Source: Psychrobacter sp. UBA3480 (GTDB lineage: Bacteria > Pseudomonadota > Gammaproteobacteria > Pseudomonadales > Moraxellaceae). Taken from it: DNA of 63,421 nucleotides. The notes under the pieces are model-generated. The model did no database searches. It was given only the letters and a program-made list of their open reading frames with translations, and had not been told where the DNA came from. The stretch's first letter is position 1, and each line of letters opens with the position of its first letter. Below are positions 46,899-56,465 of the stretch, in pieces. The stretch covers positions 1 through 63,421 of the forward strand of contig NZ_DFQV01000031.1 in NCBI RefSeq assembly GCF_002377945.1, given 5' to 3'. Both the position numbers and the translations under genes were made by a program.

Positions 46899-48866
46899 AT
46901 GCCCCATCTTGATTTTAGCCAACCGCCCTTTGATGTATTGAGCTTAGCCGAGCGTCAAAGCATTAGAAAAAACACCCAGATACGCTACCTTGCCAAAAAC
47001 GAAAGCTTGCCTGCAGAAGAACTGCAATGTCTGTATGTGGTCATCAAAGGGCAAATCGAGCAATCACTAGATGGTGAGTTTGTCGCGTCCTATGTAGGTA
47101 GCAATCACGCTGATGGTCTGAATAATAATGATTGGTTTGATAGTCGCCGCCTACCTGAGTCACTTACCAACGATAATCAGCTAGAGCCTGAAAGTACGTC
47201 TATACAGCCCTATCAATTCCGAGCCAATGAAGAGACGTTACTGCTCCAAGTCGCTGGTGATGCTATCGATAAAATCAGTGCACAAAATCATTTGGTACGC
47301 CAAATGCTATCAGACAAACTGCCTGAACGATTAAAAGCATTGCGCCAACGACGTCATAACAAAACGCTAGATCCTGCTAGCTATACCAACCAACAAGAAG
47401 TACAGCAAATTATGCTGCAGCCAGTGATAGATGTTCATCTATTACCAGTGCATATCGTCGATGCCAATGATAGCTTGTACGAAGCGGCCCGTATCATGAC
47501 CAAAGCTGGATTGAAACATGTGCTGGTCAGACCGCTACATGGCTTAGATGGTTTGAATAACTTAGATGGCTCACAAACAGCGCAACATGAGACAAGATTA
47601 CTCTTAGGAATTTTGACCGATACTGATATTTGTCGCGCTGTAAGCGATAAACAAGATCCTGCTACTACTCCTTGCCAGCGCTATGCAAATTTTAATCTCC
47701 GTACAATCAAAGCCAGTGATGAGATTGGCGATGCGCTGCTGACCATGACTCGCTATCGTATTCATAGACTGCCAGTCGTTGATAAGAGTGGTGATGTCGT
47801 CGGTGTGCTTGGGCAAAGTGATATGCTCGCTCATATTGGTCATCATTCGCAGCTGATTAGTATTCAAATCGAACAGGCACAAGACTTATCGAGCCTAGAT
47901 ACCGCTGTTGAGCTAATCGGTCGCTACATTCGGGCACAGCATCACAATGGTGTCAAAATCGGCAATATCAGTCGTATGGTACAGACGCTAAATGCGCAAG
48001 TATTTACCAAACTATGGCAGCTGATCGTACCTGATGAAGTGATGGCCAATACCTGCCTTATCGTTATGGGTTCAGAAGGGCGCGGTGAGCAAATCATGCG
48101 TACCGATCAGGACAATGCGCTCATCATTCGTGATGGCTATACGCATCCCGACCTAGCACAGTTCACTGATACTTTTAATAGCCATTTAGCAACGCTTGGC
48201 TACCCACTGTGTGATGGCAATATTATGATGACCAATCCTATGTGGCGACAACCGCTCGAGCAATTCACTGCGCAAATTGGCCTATGGTTTAGAAATTCAA
48301 ATCCAATGCATGGTATTTACTTGTCTGCGATACTAGATGCTGAATACGTCTGCGGCGATGAGTCACTGCTGACTCAAGTACGTCAGCATTTAAAGCTTGC
48401 TCATAGCCAGGCAGATCCTATGTTTGTCAGGCAATTTGCCCGGGCAGCGCTACAGTTTGGCGATGTTAATCAATGGTGGCAAAAATTTGTACCTTTACTA
48501 GGTGGCAAATCAGCATCGTCCGATATCGACCTAAAAAAAGCCGGTATCTTTCCCTTAGTTCATGGTATCCGCACTTTAGCATTAGAAAACAATGTGCTCG
48601 ATGTGCCTAGTACCAAGGCGCGTTTAAAGGGCTTGGTACAGATTAATGCTATGACTCAAGAACGCGCCGATACTTTGCTTGAAGCCTTAGAGTTTTTTAT
48701 GGCGCAGCGCTTGTCCGTGGCACTCTCAACCGACGATAAGCATGCACGGCAAGTAGATCCAACGACTTTGACCGCACTTGAACGTGATCTACTCAAAGAG
48801 TGTCTGGGCGTGGTCAAAAGCTTTAAAAATCAGTTGCGTCAACACTATCAATTAGAAATCGCATAA
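46899..48866 (+). CDS. CBS-domain / DUF294 nucleotidyltransferase-like protein
   Basis: A 655-residue cytoplasmic protein. A degenerate cyclic-nucleotide-binding-like N-terminal region (about 10-140) carries a Ser/Asn-rich insert. A CBS pair follows (about 175-320, L-L-G-I-L-T-D-T-D-I-C-R and V-V-G-V-L-G-Q-S-D-M-L). The DUF294 nucleotidyltransferase domain has G-S-E-G-R-G-E-Q and D-Q-D-N-A at about 391-407, and the DUF294_C helices complete it. The architecture suggests a nucleotide-sensing enzyme, possibly acting on a protein as GlnD does; the target is unknown. The exonuclease gene 82 nt downstream is its usual partner. Confidence 0.88.
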   Translation: MPHLDFSQPPFDVLSLAERQSIRKNTQIRYLAKNESLPAEELQCLYVVIKGQIEQSLDGEFVASYVGSNHADGLNNNDWFDSRRLPESLTNDNQLEPESTSIQPYQFRANEETLLLQVAGDAIDKISAQNHLVRQMLSDKLPERLKALRQRRHNKTLDPASYTNQQEVQQIMLQPVIDVHLLPVHIVDANDSLYEAARIMTKAGLKHVLVRPLHGLDGLNNLDGSQTAQHETRLLLGILTDTDICRAVSDKQDPATTPCQRYANFNLRTIKASDEIGDALLTMTRYRIHRLPVVDKSGDVVGVLGQSDMLAHIGHHSQLISIQIEQAQDLSSLDTAVELIGRYIRAQHHNGVKIGNISRMVQTLNAQVFTKLWQLIVPDEVMANTCLIVMGSEGRGEQIMRTDQDNALIIRDGYTHPDLAQFTDTFNSHLATLGYPLCDGNIMMTNPMWRQPLEQFTAQIGLWFRNSNPMHGIYLSAILDAEYVCGDESLLTQVRQHLKLAHSQADPMFVRQFARAALQFGDVNQWWQKFVPLLGGKSASSDIDLKKAGIFPLVHGIRTLALENNVLDVPSTKARLKGLVQINAMTQERADTLLEALEFFMAQRLSVALSTDDKHARQVDPTTLTALERDLLKECLGVVKSFKNQLRQHYQLEIA

Positions 48867-48948
48867 ATGTGGCAGTTTTAATACAGAGGCTCCATGGATA
48901 GAGAAAGTTTATAAATACAAAAACAATATAGATGGATGAACGACTAAT

Positions 48949-49554
48949 ATGAGCTGGTTACAGCAGTTATCTTGCGCTTGGCAAAAGACGCAATTGCAGC
49001 GTCCAGAGCTTGCCTCAATGTTTACGACACCTTCGGCTGAGCAGTGGGTGGCGATTGACTGCGAAATGACAGGACTGAACCCCAAGAAGCATCATCTGCT
49101 GTCTGTAGCAGCGATACATATTAATGGTAATACCATCGACACAGGTAATGGCATGCATTTGGTTTGCAGACCTCCTGTCATGCCAGACCGCGACACTATT
49201 GTCATTCATGGCCTACGTACCGCCGATGTTGAACATGGCATGAGTTACGATGACATGTTGGCAATGCTGCTACCATTCATAAACAATCGACCAATCGTTG
49301 GATTCTGCACACAGCTAGACATGGCTTTTTTAAATCCATTGGTCAAACGCTATATGGGAACCTCGCTACCAAACGAAGTCATAGATTTGCGTCATCTGTA
49401 CAGTCGGCGTATCAGTGGTCACACACAAGGGCTTTCTGGACAAGCCCAACATCTGAATCGCATCCTAGCCCATTACAACATTCCTGAACTGGGCGCGCAT
49501 GATGCTTATAACGATGCTGTTATGACGGCGATGGCTTTTTTGCATGTGCGTTAG
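48949..49554 (+). CDS. DnaQ-like 3'-5' exonuclease (DEDDh)
   Basis: A 201-residue exonuclease. The four acidic metal ligands and His are in place: D and E in A-I-D-C-E-M-T-G-L (about 37-43), D in C-T-Q-L-D-M-A-F-L (about 124), and H/D in H-D-A-Y-N-D-A (about 183-188). This is the epsilon/RNase T-type family. It is commonly adjacent to CBS/DUF294 genes, probably co-transcribed. The nucleic-acid substrate cannot be told from sequence; it lacks the polymerase-III binding tail, so it is not the proofreading subunit. Confidence 0.9.
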   Translation: MSWLQQLSCAWQKTQLQRPELASMFTTPSAEQWVAIDCEMTGLNPKKHHLLSVAAIHINGNTIDTGNGMHLVCRPPVMPDRDTIVIHGLRTADVEHGMSYDDMLAMLLPFINNRPIVGFCTQLDMAFLNPLVKRYMGTSLPNEVIDLRHLYSRRISGHTQGLSGQAQHLNRILAHYNIPELGAHDAYNDAVMTAMAFLHVR

Positions 49555-49699
49555 CAGCAAATCATACTCTTAGTTCAATCGATAGTTAGAGTTAGTTATA
49601 TAAATAAGGGCGGCGTTATTGCTAAAATTGTGCTTCTGACGTCGTGTGCGAAAACAGCAACTCATGTTACCATAGGCTGTTTTTGCCACCTGATGAAAG

Positions 49700-51748
49700 A
49701 TGCTCATGCGATACCCTTCTAAACGCCGTCATTACTCTACTGCTGCAACCAAAACCACCACGCTTTGTCGTCATTTGCGACCGTTGAACCAACCTAGTAA
49801 ACGTCTATCTAGGTTAGCGTTATTGGCAGCAGTTATAGTCGCACCGATACATGTACAAGCAGCATTGCCAGCAGCCATTCAAAAAGCCTTGGCGCGTGCC
49901 GACCTGACAGAAGCGGATATCAGCATCGTTATTACACCTGTGGGTGACAAAACTGCCAGTCGTCTGCCGACTCCTATTCAAGTCATTGATAGTAATGAAT
50001 CTGACAGCCAATCTGCATCTACTATAGTATCTGAACACCCAGTTATAAACGCCTCTACGGATATAATTAGCAGCGACCCGAGCCATCAGAGCGCGTTAAT
50101 GACCATAGAGCAGCGCACCATTGAAAAGCACGAGCAAAAAATACATGCTTATACCGATGACCCTTATACTTATCAGAGCGTAGAGAGCATTCCAACGGTT
50201 ATCCCTGATGAATCTCAGCATACGCTTACTCAGAATGCCAAAGCCCAAAGCAACGCTAGCACCGATAAAAACGCTATAAAAATCTCATTTTCGCCTTTGC
50301 TAAATCATCAGTCCGATATCCCTCGCACGCCTGCCAGCACCATGAAGCTCGTGCCCAGTTTTATCGCGTTAGACACGTTAGGGGCGGATTTTGTGTGGCA
50401 TACGCGGGTGTATCATACTGGCCTTGTCATCGGTGACCGTCTATATGGTGACTTGATTATTCAAGGAAGTGGCGACCCAAAAATGACTCACGAGCGCTTA
50501 AAACAGTTACTGTATAAAGTGCAAGCATCAGGTATTCGTCATATCGATGGTGACATCATCATTGACAGCGCAGTTTTTAATAATGTTAGTAAAGATCCTG
50601 CCGCCTTTGATAACTCACCTCTACGCCCTTATAACGCCAGCCCAGATGGGTTTTTGGTCAACTTTAGCACCATTGGCATCAAAACTTACCCTCAAGATAA
50701 CGGCCAAGCAAGCGTGACCTATAAGCCGCAGTTAGCAGACTATCAGCTACCTGCTAAAATCAATACTCGTGCAGCCAGTTGTGGGCAAGCAAGCTATAGC
50801 CTAGCGCCGCAGTGGCAAAACACGCAGCTTGTGTTAAATGCCAGTCTCCCAGAGAGCTGCGGTGAGCATGTCTTTTACGTAGCATATCCCAATGCCAAAG
50901 AGTTTGCCGCACACGTCATCGCTGCCAAATGGCAAGCATTAGGGAATACTTTGAGTGGACAGGTAATCTCACAAGAAACACCTTACGATATGACCAAGAC
51001 GACAAAACGAGCGCACGGACTTACGGCTATCGCGATGTCGCCTCTACCTATGGTCAGCTATCCGTCGTTGAATTTAACCGAGCAGATTCATGACATTAAC
51101 CACTTCTCAAACAATGTCATGGCTGAGCAAATGGCGTTATCTATAGGCGCTTATGATAAAGAAAGGCTGACTCAAACAATACCTGCTAGCATAACTGCGA
51201 CTAGTCCAAGCAGTCATGAAGTCAAAGCTAATAATGAGGTGGATAGTAAAGTAGTAGCCGATAAATCTAATGGTAAAAAGGCTGATAGCTTATATCAATT
51301 TGGCAAACCTGCTACGACAGACTATCCAGCAGCCTTACAAACCATCAATCAATGGTGGCAAACCAACCTCAGTACGCCGCCGCCACATTTGACCAATGGC
51401 TCAGGGCTTTGCCGCGAGTGTACTATCACCGCAGCCAACCTAAGCGAGCTACTGACTTATGCTTACAGTCGACCAAATTTTGATGCCTATGTCGATTCGT
51501 TAGGTGTCGCTGGGGTTAGTGGCACTATTGCCGCCCATAGCGATCGCTTGCCTGAATCTGTAGCTACTGGTCGTGCATGGATAAAAACTGGCACGTTAAA
51601 TAACGTCACCTCAATGGCAGGTTACGTCAAAGGGCTGTCAGGACAGGATTACGTTGTCGTCGGTATAATTAATACTGATCAAGCATTAAATCCTTATGCA
51701 GCGCGACCTATATTAGATGCCATGCTCGACTGGACAGCACAGCGCTGA
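49700..51748 (+). CDS. dacB: D-alanyl-D-alanine carboxypeptidase/endopeptidase (PBP4)
   Basis: A 682-residue class C penicillin-binding protein. Active-site motifs are S-T-M-K (Ser213, Lys216), S-N-N (about 470) and K-T-G-T (about 629). It cleaves peptidoglycan cross-links or terminal D-Ala in the periplasm. Usual PBP4 proteins are about 450-500 residues. Here roughly 130 Ser/Thr/Gln/His-rich residues lie between the N-terminus and the S-x-x-K motif, and about 50 more (N-E-V-D-S-K-V-V-A-D-K-S) follow the S-x-N motif. The signal peptide is preceded by a long basic stretch, so the true start may be an internal Met. Confidence 0.92.
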   Translation: MLMRYPSKRRHYSTAATKTTTLCRHLRPLNQPSKRLSRLALLAAVIVAPIHVQAALPAAIQKALARADLTEADISIVITPVGDKTASRLPTPIQVIDSNESDSQSASTIVSEHPVINASTDIISSDPSHQSALMTIEQRTIEKHEQKIHAYTDDPYTYQSVESIPTVIPDESQHTLTQNAKAQSNASTDKNAIKISFSPLLNHQSDIPRTPASTMKLVPSFIALDTLGADFVWHTRVYHTGLVIGDRLYGDLIIQGSGDPKMTHERLKQLLYKVQASGIRHIDGDIIIDSAVFNNVSKDPAAFDNSPLRPYNASPDGFLVNFSTIGIKTYPQDNGQASVTYKPQLADYQLPAKINTRAASCGQASYSLAPQWQNTQLVLNASLPESCGEHVFYVAYPNAKEFAAHVIAAKWQALGNTLSGQVISQETPYDMTKTTKRAHGLTAIAMSPLPMVSYPSLNLTEQIHDINHFSNNVMAEQMALSIGAYDKERLTQTIPASITATSPSSHEVKANNEVDSKVVADKSNGKKADSLYQFGKPATTDYPAALQTINQWWQTNLSTPPPHLTNGSGLCRECTITAANLSELLTYAYSRPNFDAYVDSLGVAGVSGTIAAHSDRLPESVATGRAWIKTGTLNNVTSMAGYVKGLSGQDYVVVGIINTDQALNPYAARPILDAMLDWTAQR

Positions 51749-51812
51749 CACTTAACGCTTTAAGTCGATTTATTATCAATACTCTATTTTTTACCTTTAT
51801 AAAGGTTAGCTT

Positions 51813-52298
51813 ATGTCACGCCAGACAACCAGTCTCAACAAACCTCAAACACTTGTACAAGTGCAGCCTAAACTTGCTCGATATGTCGGTTTTTTTGCAA
51901 TTGGATACACGCTCGCCAGTACCATATTTATGATAATACAGACCAAGCTTGCGCTCAATCCACAACTGGTCATGGTAGTTTCTATTATCGTGGGTGCTTA
52001 CATCGCTGTCAGTAAATTTATCAAACATCAGAAGCGAGCATTAGCGAGAGATGAGATTAATAAATTGATGTTAGGTGGGGTTGTGACTGTCTGGATGCTG
52101 ACTGTCATTTATTTTTCAGCCATCTGGTTTTGGCTGTTTGATACGATAAGCCGTGAGGTACTGTTTGAGATGGCGATGCAGCGTCCACTGCCCCTGCTTT
52201 CATCACTAATGCTAATGCTGGTTCTCACTCTAGTCAGTGCGCGAATCAGTCTATGGTCTATCAATAGATTATTAGACCCTATACGCAAATCAACGTAA
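51813..52298 (+). CDS. hypothetical four-helix membrane protein (ABZJ_00895-like)
   Basis: A 161-residue integral membrane protein with four hydrophobic segments (about 22-42, 50-66, 86-110 and 125-147) and a basic N-terminus. It resembles a short family known from Acinetobacter under the ABZJ_00895 name, but I could not confirm this by search. The function is unknown. Confidence 0.65.
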   Translation: MSRQTTSLNKPQTLVQVQPKLARYVGFFAIGYTLASTIFMIIQTKLALNPQLVMVVSIIVGAYIAVSKFIKHQKRALARDEINKLMLGGVVTVWMLTVIYFSAIWFWLFDTISREVLFEMAMQRPLPLLSSLMLMLVLTLVSARISLWSINRLLDPIRKST

Positions 52299-52369
52299 GT
52301 ACAAACCATCATCTACAAGGTGCTACAAAGTTTTCCCCTGCTAATGCGTAAAATCCGTTAGGCTAAGTT

Positions 52370-52429
52370 TAGGGCGTGTCATTATTTTAAGAATAGTACT
52401 AAAAATGAGACAAAGTAAGACGCGCCCTA
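52370..52429. repeat. 60-bp inverted-repeat element, TAGGGCGTGTC type
   Basis: Starts TAGGGCGTGTC (52370-52380) and ends GACGCGCCCTA (52419-52429), one mismatch between the arms. Related ends recur at 53072-53081, 53616 and 53717. Confidence 0.65.
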
Positions 52430-52483
52430 GTAAGTAGTATTTTAGCGATGACTTGTTTTACCTTTATAATAGGAGCGAACATT

Positions 52484-53032
52484 ATGGACATGATCTTTTT
52501 TGACAACATAGACAAGCTTGGTCGTATTGTTTTGACGACTGTTATGGTCTACGTGTTGATCGTGACAGTCACCAAAATCTCTGGCAAACGCTCAACATCG
52601 CAGCTCAATAACTTCGATTGGATCGTGACGGTCATGATCGGCTCGTTAGGTGCCAGTACAATTCTGCTCAAAGACATTCCCTTTGTTGAAGGGGTGTCGT
52701 CTATTTTAGTGCTGTACCTACTGCAATTTGTGGTGACCAAATATGCGTCTGTTTCACCGCAATTTAGTAACTTTATTTTATCAGAGCCGCGTATCGTTTT
52801 TTATCAGGGGCAGTTTTTGCCAGACGCCATGCGCGATGAGCGTTTGACGCGTCAAGAAATTGAGTGTGCCATGCGTTCTGAAGGGATTAATAGTTTTGAT
52901 GATGTCGAAGCCATTGTCTTTGAGTCTGATGCCAAGTTGACTGTCATTCCAAAGCCAAGCCAAAGTAATAAGAGCGACGATGATCAAAACACGAATAGCA
53001 ACGTATCAGAGACAATTAACCCTCTGATGTAA
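52484..53032 (+). CDS. DUF421 (YetF-like) membrane protein
   Basis: A 182-residue protein with three transmembrane segments (about 13-32, 45-62 and 68-86) followed by a cytoplasmic domain with F-S-N-F-I-L-S-E-P-R-I-V-F-Y-Q-G-Q-F and S-F-D-D-V-E-A-I-V-F-E-S-D-A-K-L-T-V-I-P. The K-R-S-T-S-Q-L and G-A-S-T-I-L-L motifs are typical of DUF421/YetF. The function is unclear, sometimes linked to stress or sporulation. The start at 52484 is set by AGGAGC about 8 nt upstream. Confidence 0.85.
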   Translation: MDMIFFDNIDKLGRIVLTTVMVYVLIVTVTKISGKRSTSQLNNFDWIVTVMIGSLGASTILLKDIPFVEGVSSILVLYLLQFVVTKYASVSPQFSNFILSEPRIVFYQGQFLPDAMRDERLTRQEIECAMRSEGINSFDDVEAIVFESDAKLTVIPKPSQSNKSDDDQNTNSNVSETINPLM

Positions 53033-53071
53033 ATTGCAGACAATGAAGAATGAACGATACAACTATTAAGA

Positions 53072-53084
53072 ACACGCCCTAGTA
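53072..53084. repeat. solitary end of the GGGCGTGT repeat family
   Basis: ACACGCCCTAGTAAG begins at 53072 and matches the right end of the 52370-52429 element (CGCGCCCTAGTAAG). No matching left arm was found. Confidence 0.4.
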
Positions 53085-53117
53085 AGCTTGAATTCAATTA
53101 TCGAGATGGTAAGTATT

Positions 53118-53606
53118 ATGAAAGTAAGGATTTTGACCGTTGGCAATAAAATGCCTAGCTGGGTACAGACGGGTTTTGACGAATATTACAAACGCATTCA
53201 ACCAATGCTAAGCACAGAAATTGTCGAGATTGCGGCAGCCAAACGGGCAAAAAACCCTTCAGATGCCAATTTGGCACAGTACCGTGAGCAAGAAGGTCAG
53301 GCCATATTAGCCGCTCATAATGCATCAAGCCGAGAGCAATTGTGGGTACTAGATGTCAAAGGCAAGATGATTTCGACCGAAGGACTGGCTGATAAACTCG
53401 CAGATGGCATGCAGCAAGGCGATGATATTGCCTTGGTCATCGGCGGTGCAGACGGCGTCTCGCCAGAAGTATTGGCAAAGGCCGATGCAAAATTATCACT
53501 GTCAGCACTAACATTGCCTCATCCGCTAGTACGCGTCGTACTCATGGAACAATTGTATCGCGCGATGAGTATCAATAATAATCACCCTTATCACCGTGGT
53601 AATTAA
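53118..53606 (+). CDS. rlmH: 23S rRNA (pseudouridine1915-N3)-methyltransferase
   Basis: A 162-residue SPOUT methyltransferase that modifies pseudouridine 1915 in 23S rRNA helix 69. The family N-terminus M-K-V-R-I-L-T-V-G-N-K-M and the knot motifs A-L-V-I-G-G-A-D-G and L-T-L-P-H-P-L-V-R-V-V-L-M-E-Q-L-Y-R-A are intact, with H-P-Y-H-R at the end. The start at 53118 matches the family; the longer frame from 53088 does not. Length is typical (about 155). Confidence 0.96.
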   Translation: MKVRILTVGNKMPSWVQTGFDEYYKRIQPMLSTEIVEIAAAKRAKNPSDANLAQYREQEGQAILAAHNASSREQLWVLDVKGKMISTEGLADKLADGMQQGDDIALVIGGADGVSPEVLAKADAKLSLSALTLPHPLVRVVLMEQLYRAMSINNNHPYHRGN

Positions 53607-53615
53607 ACAAAATAC

Positions 53616-53717
53616 TAGGGTGTGTCCTCATTTTAAAAATGGAAACATGCCCTAAGCTATTTCTTTGATTTAAAACATTGACCCTAAAGTAGATTGAAAA
53701 ACTGGCGCACGCCCTAA
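53616..53717. repeat. 102-bp inverted-repeat element, TAGGGTGTGTCC type
   Basis: Begins TAGGGTGTGTCC (53616) and ends GGCGCACGCCCTA (53705-53717), near-complementary ends. Inside, 53616-53654 alone folds as an imperfect hairpin. No gene inside; it is a miniature mobile element directly upstream of the dioxygenase start. Confidence 0.65.
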
Positions 53718-53727
53718 TAAATGCAAC

Positions 53728-54618
53728 ATGAAATATCCAAAACGTGCGACACCTAACGCCTCTAAGCCCACTCATCCACGTGATGACCATCATAGTGTGC
53801 AGACGCCTATCACAGCGGCTGCCGCATGGGAAAATACGTCTGATGTAGCGACAAATACATCTAAGCTACCAGCGCTCTTTATCTCGCATGGCGCGCCTAC
53901 GCTCGCGATTGAGCAGTCTGCGACGACCAGTGCACTGGCACGTATTGGTCAAAACCTACCTAAGCCACGTGCCATCGTCATTATGTCAGCGCATTGGCAG
54001 TCAGCAAAGCTTGAGATTAGTAGTAATCCACAGCCAAAGACGTGGCATGATTTTTCAGGATTTTCGCCTGAACTTTACGATATTCAGTATCCTGCTACAG
54101 GCCAACCAGCGCTGGCTGAGACACTTGCTCAGCAGCTGACCGCACGTGGCATTACTTGTAGTGTCAATCCAGTACGTGCCTGTGATCATGGTGTGTGGGC
54201 GCCGCTTAGACACCTGTACCCAGAAGCCGATGTACCTATCGTACAGATATCACTACCACAGCATTATGACAGTATTGCCTGCTATCAATTAGGCGCACAG
54301 TTAGCACATCTACGCGATGAGCAAATTCTTGTCATTGGCTCAGGTAACATTACGCATAATTTGCAAGCATTGCGCTGGGAAGCTGACAGCATCGATCAAG
54401 CAGCCAAAACGTTTAAGCAATGGTTGTTGCAGCAGCTCAAAATAGACATTCCCACGGCACTCGATTGGCAGCAATACCCAGACTACAAGGACATCCATCC
54501 AAGTGATGAGCACTTGCTACCGTTGTTTTTTGCACTAGGTACTGGTCAGCGCGTCTCTGTCGTTCATCAAAGTATGGCCCATCATAGTTTGGGTATGGAT
54601 ATTTATCGCTTTGATTGA
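53728..54618 (+). CDS. extradiol ring-cleavage dioxygenase (YgiD/LigB family)
   Basis: A 296-residue enzyme of the 4,5-DOPA extradiol dioxygenase family. Metal-site residues appear in F-I-S-H-G-A-P-T (about 52), S-A-H-W (about 88), C-D-H-G-V-W (about 153) and G-S-G-N-I-T-H-N (about 206). It opens catechol-type rings; the natural bacterial substrate is uncertain. Some 45 unconserved N-terminal residues (Thr/Ala/Pro-rich) precede the family start and no ribosome site stands before the ATG, 11 nt after a 102-bp repeat. The usable start may differ. Confidence 0.87.
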   Translation: MKYPKRATPNASKPTHPRDDHHSVQTPITAAAAWENTSDVATNTSKLPALFISHGAPTLAIEQSATTSALARIGQNLPKPRAIVIMSAHWQSAKLEISSNPQPKTWHDFSGFSPELYDIQYPATGQPALAETLAQQLTARGITCSVNPVRACDHGVWAPLRHLYPEADVPIVQISLPQHYDSIACYQLGAQLAHLRDEQILVIGSGNITHNLQALRWEADSIDQAAKTFKQWLLQQLKIDIPTALDWQQYPDYKDIHPSDEHLLPLFFALGTGQRVSVVHQSMAHHSLGMDIYRFD

Positions 54619-54647
54619 GTGTGAGCAATCCAAACTATAGCTTAACC

Positions 54648-56141
54648 CTACTTCTCAAAAGCATGTTTGGTAAATAAACCTGCGCGCTCCATCTCGCCCG
54701 CCACGCTGAATAATGTCGCTTCATCATTCATGCGCCCGATTAACTGCATACCAATAGGTAGGCCTTTTTTGCTCATACCAACGGGTACTGACATCGCGGG
54801 TAATCCTGTAACATTACCCAATAACGTAAAGCCCATTTTACCTAATACAGGTGCACTGAGCTTTTCAATCATACCTGAGCTAAAGGCATATCTACCCATA
54901 TTGAAGCCCTTGTTAAGCACCTCGGCGCTACGCATCATCATCTCATCCATACGACTGGGCGGTAGTACACCATGCTTTACCGCAGGCGTGGGCACAGTCG
55001 GGCACAAAATCATATCGTAGTCTTCTAGCAATAGACCCGTCTGATACTGGCTATGATGCCAGCCATGTTTGGCATGTGCCAAATCAACCGCTGATAGCGA
55101 ACGCCCAAGCAGTGCCATATTGTAGGTTTGTGGCTCTAGGTTTTTGACGTGATCAGCACCAAACTCACGCTCGATATTATCAATCGTAAAAGCCGTATGC
55201 GCGCAGACCACAACGATAAAGTCATGCCAAAACTGCTCGATATTGATGTTTGGCTCAGCTGGTACTACTTCATGACCCATAGACTCTAATTGCTTAGCCG
55301 TTTGCTCAAGTACCGTTAATACCTCTTTGTCTACTGTCGTATTGGCTATCAAAGGCTGCTGATGCAAAGCGATTTTTAGCTTTCGCGGTGCACGCATTGC
55401 TGCTTGCAGAAAGGTGCCGTTTGGCGGAGCTATAACATAAGGGGCACCAATCTCTGCTCCACTAATGGCATCTAGCATCGCTGCACTATCGCGCACTGAG
55501 CGCGTAATCACATGGTCAGCCACGGCACCCTCCCAGCCTTCACCAAGATTAGGGCCCATTGGGTTACGTCCACGGCTTGGCTTTAACCCAAACGTACCGC
55601 ACCAAGCAGATGGAAAACGTATCGAGCCGCCACCATCACCGCCGCCTGCCATCGGTACAATACCGCTCGCAACTGCTGCTGCACTACCTCCTGACGAGCC
55701 GCCAGAACTGTAGCCTTTCTTAAAAGGATTGTGAGTAGCGCCATGCGCTTTTGGCTCAGTGGTGATAATCAAACCAAACTCAGGAGTATTCGTCTTGCCA
55801 AAGGTATTAACACCTGTCGCCTTCATCCGTTTGACGATTTCGCTGTCTTTTTCTGAGATGATATTGACGCTGCGACTGCCCATCGTAATAGGTTCGTCGG
55901 CGAAGCTGAATGATAAATCTTTTAGCAAATACGGCACGCCAGTAAATACACCTGAAGGCAAACCTGCCTGCGCAGCATTATAAGCACGCTCGTCAAAACG
56001 ATGCACAATGGCATTTAATTTAGGATTGATTTGATTGGCTTGATGGACAGCAGCGTCTAGCAACTCTTTCGCGCTGACCTCTCCTGAATTGACCAATGCC
56101 GCTAAGGCGAGCCCATCATACTGAGTATATTCTTTAAACAT
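54648..56141 (-). CDS. amidase signature family enzyme
   Basis: A 497-residue amidase. The Ser-cisSer-Lys triad is readable: Lys in P-Y-L-L-K-D-L-S (about 77), cis-Ser and nucleophile in G-Y-S-S-G-G-S-S-G-G-S-A-A-A (about 150-163). It hydrolyses an amide bond of unknown substrate. It is a stand-alone enzyme (about 500 residues, no GatB/C partners nearby), so unlikely to be GatA. The start at 56141 has AAGGAAGG 7 nt upstream; a longer frame to 56186 lacks this. Confidence 0.9.
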   Translation of the reverse strand: MFKEYTQYDGLALAALVNSGEVSAKELLDAAVHQANQINPKLNAIVHRFDERAYNAAQAGLPSGVFTGVPYLLKDLSFSFADEPITMGSRSVNIISEKDSEIVKRMKATGVNTFGKTNTPEFGLIITTEPKAHGATHNPFKKGYSSGGSSGGSAAAVASGIVPMAGGGDGGGSIRFPSAWCGTFGLKPSRGRNPMGPNLGEGWEGAVADHVITRSVRDSAAMLDAISGAEIGAPYVIAPPNGTFLQAAMRAPRKLKIALHQQPLIANTTVDKEVLTVLEQTAKQLESMGHEVVPAEPNINIEQFWHDFIVVVCAHTAFTIDNIEREFGADHVKNLEPQTYNMALLGRSLSAVDLAHAKHGWHHSQYQTGLLLEDYDMILCPTVPTPAVKHGVLPPSRMDEMMMRSAEVLNKGFNMGRYAFSSGMIEKLSAPVLGKMGFTLLGNVTGLPAMSVPVGMSKKGLPIGMQLIGRMNDEATLFSVAGEMERAGLFTKHAFEK

Positions 56142-56410
56142 AACTAACCTTCCTTGGAGAGTAATTTTATTAAGACTATGTAGCACTCATATTTTCTAAA
56201 ATTAATGACTATTTTTTCATCAACTCTTGTCAGTTTAGTATAAAAAACTGTGCCTGATATTTGATAAACGGACTCGTTAGTCATCTGGTCGATTTCGCGA
56301 ATTAATGAGCTAGTATGCGAATCTACTCTACACTCCCTAGAGCGTATTGAACAATAAGAGCTTACTTCTAAACCCACAATTTATGAAAGTATTATTAAGT
56401 TTCTTCCATA

Positions 56411-56442
56411 AAAAAACGAGCCATTCTCATGACTCGCTTTTT
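56411..56442 (-). terminator. ftsK terminator
   Basis: Stem around CGAG...CTCG with one mismatch, A-run at 56411-56416 giving a U-run on the minus-strand transcript. The rest of 56142-56465 shows no gene. Confidence 0.75.
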
Positions 56443-56465
56443 CGTTATCAACTTAAGGATTAATC

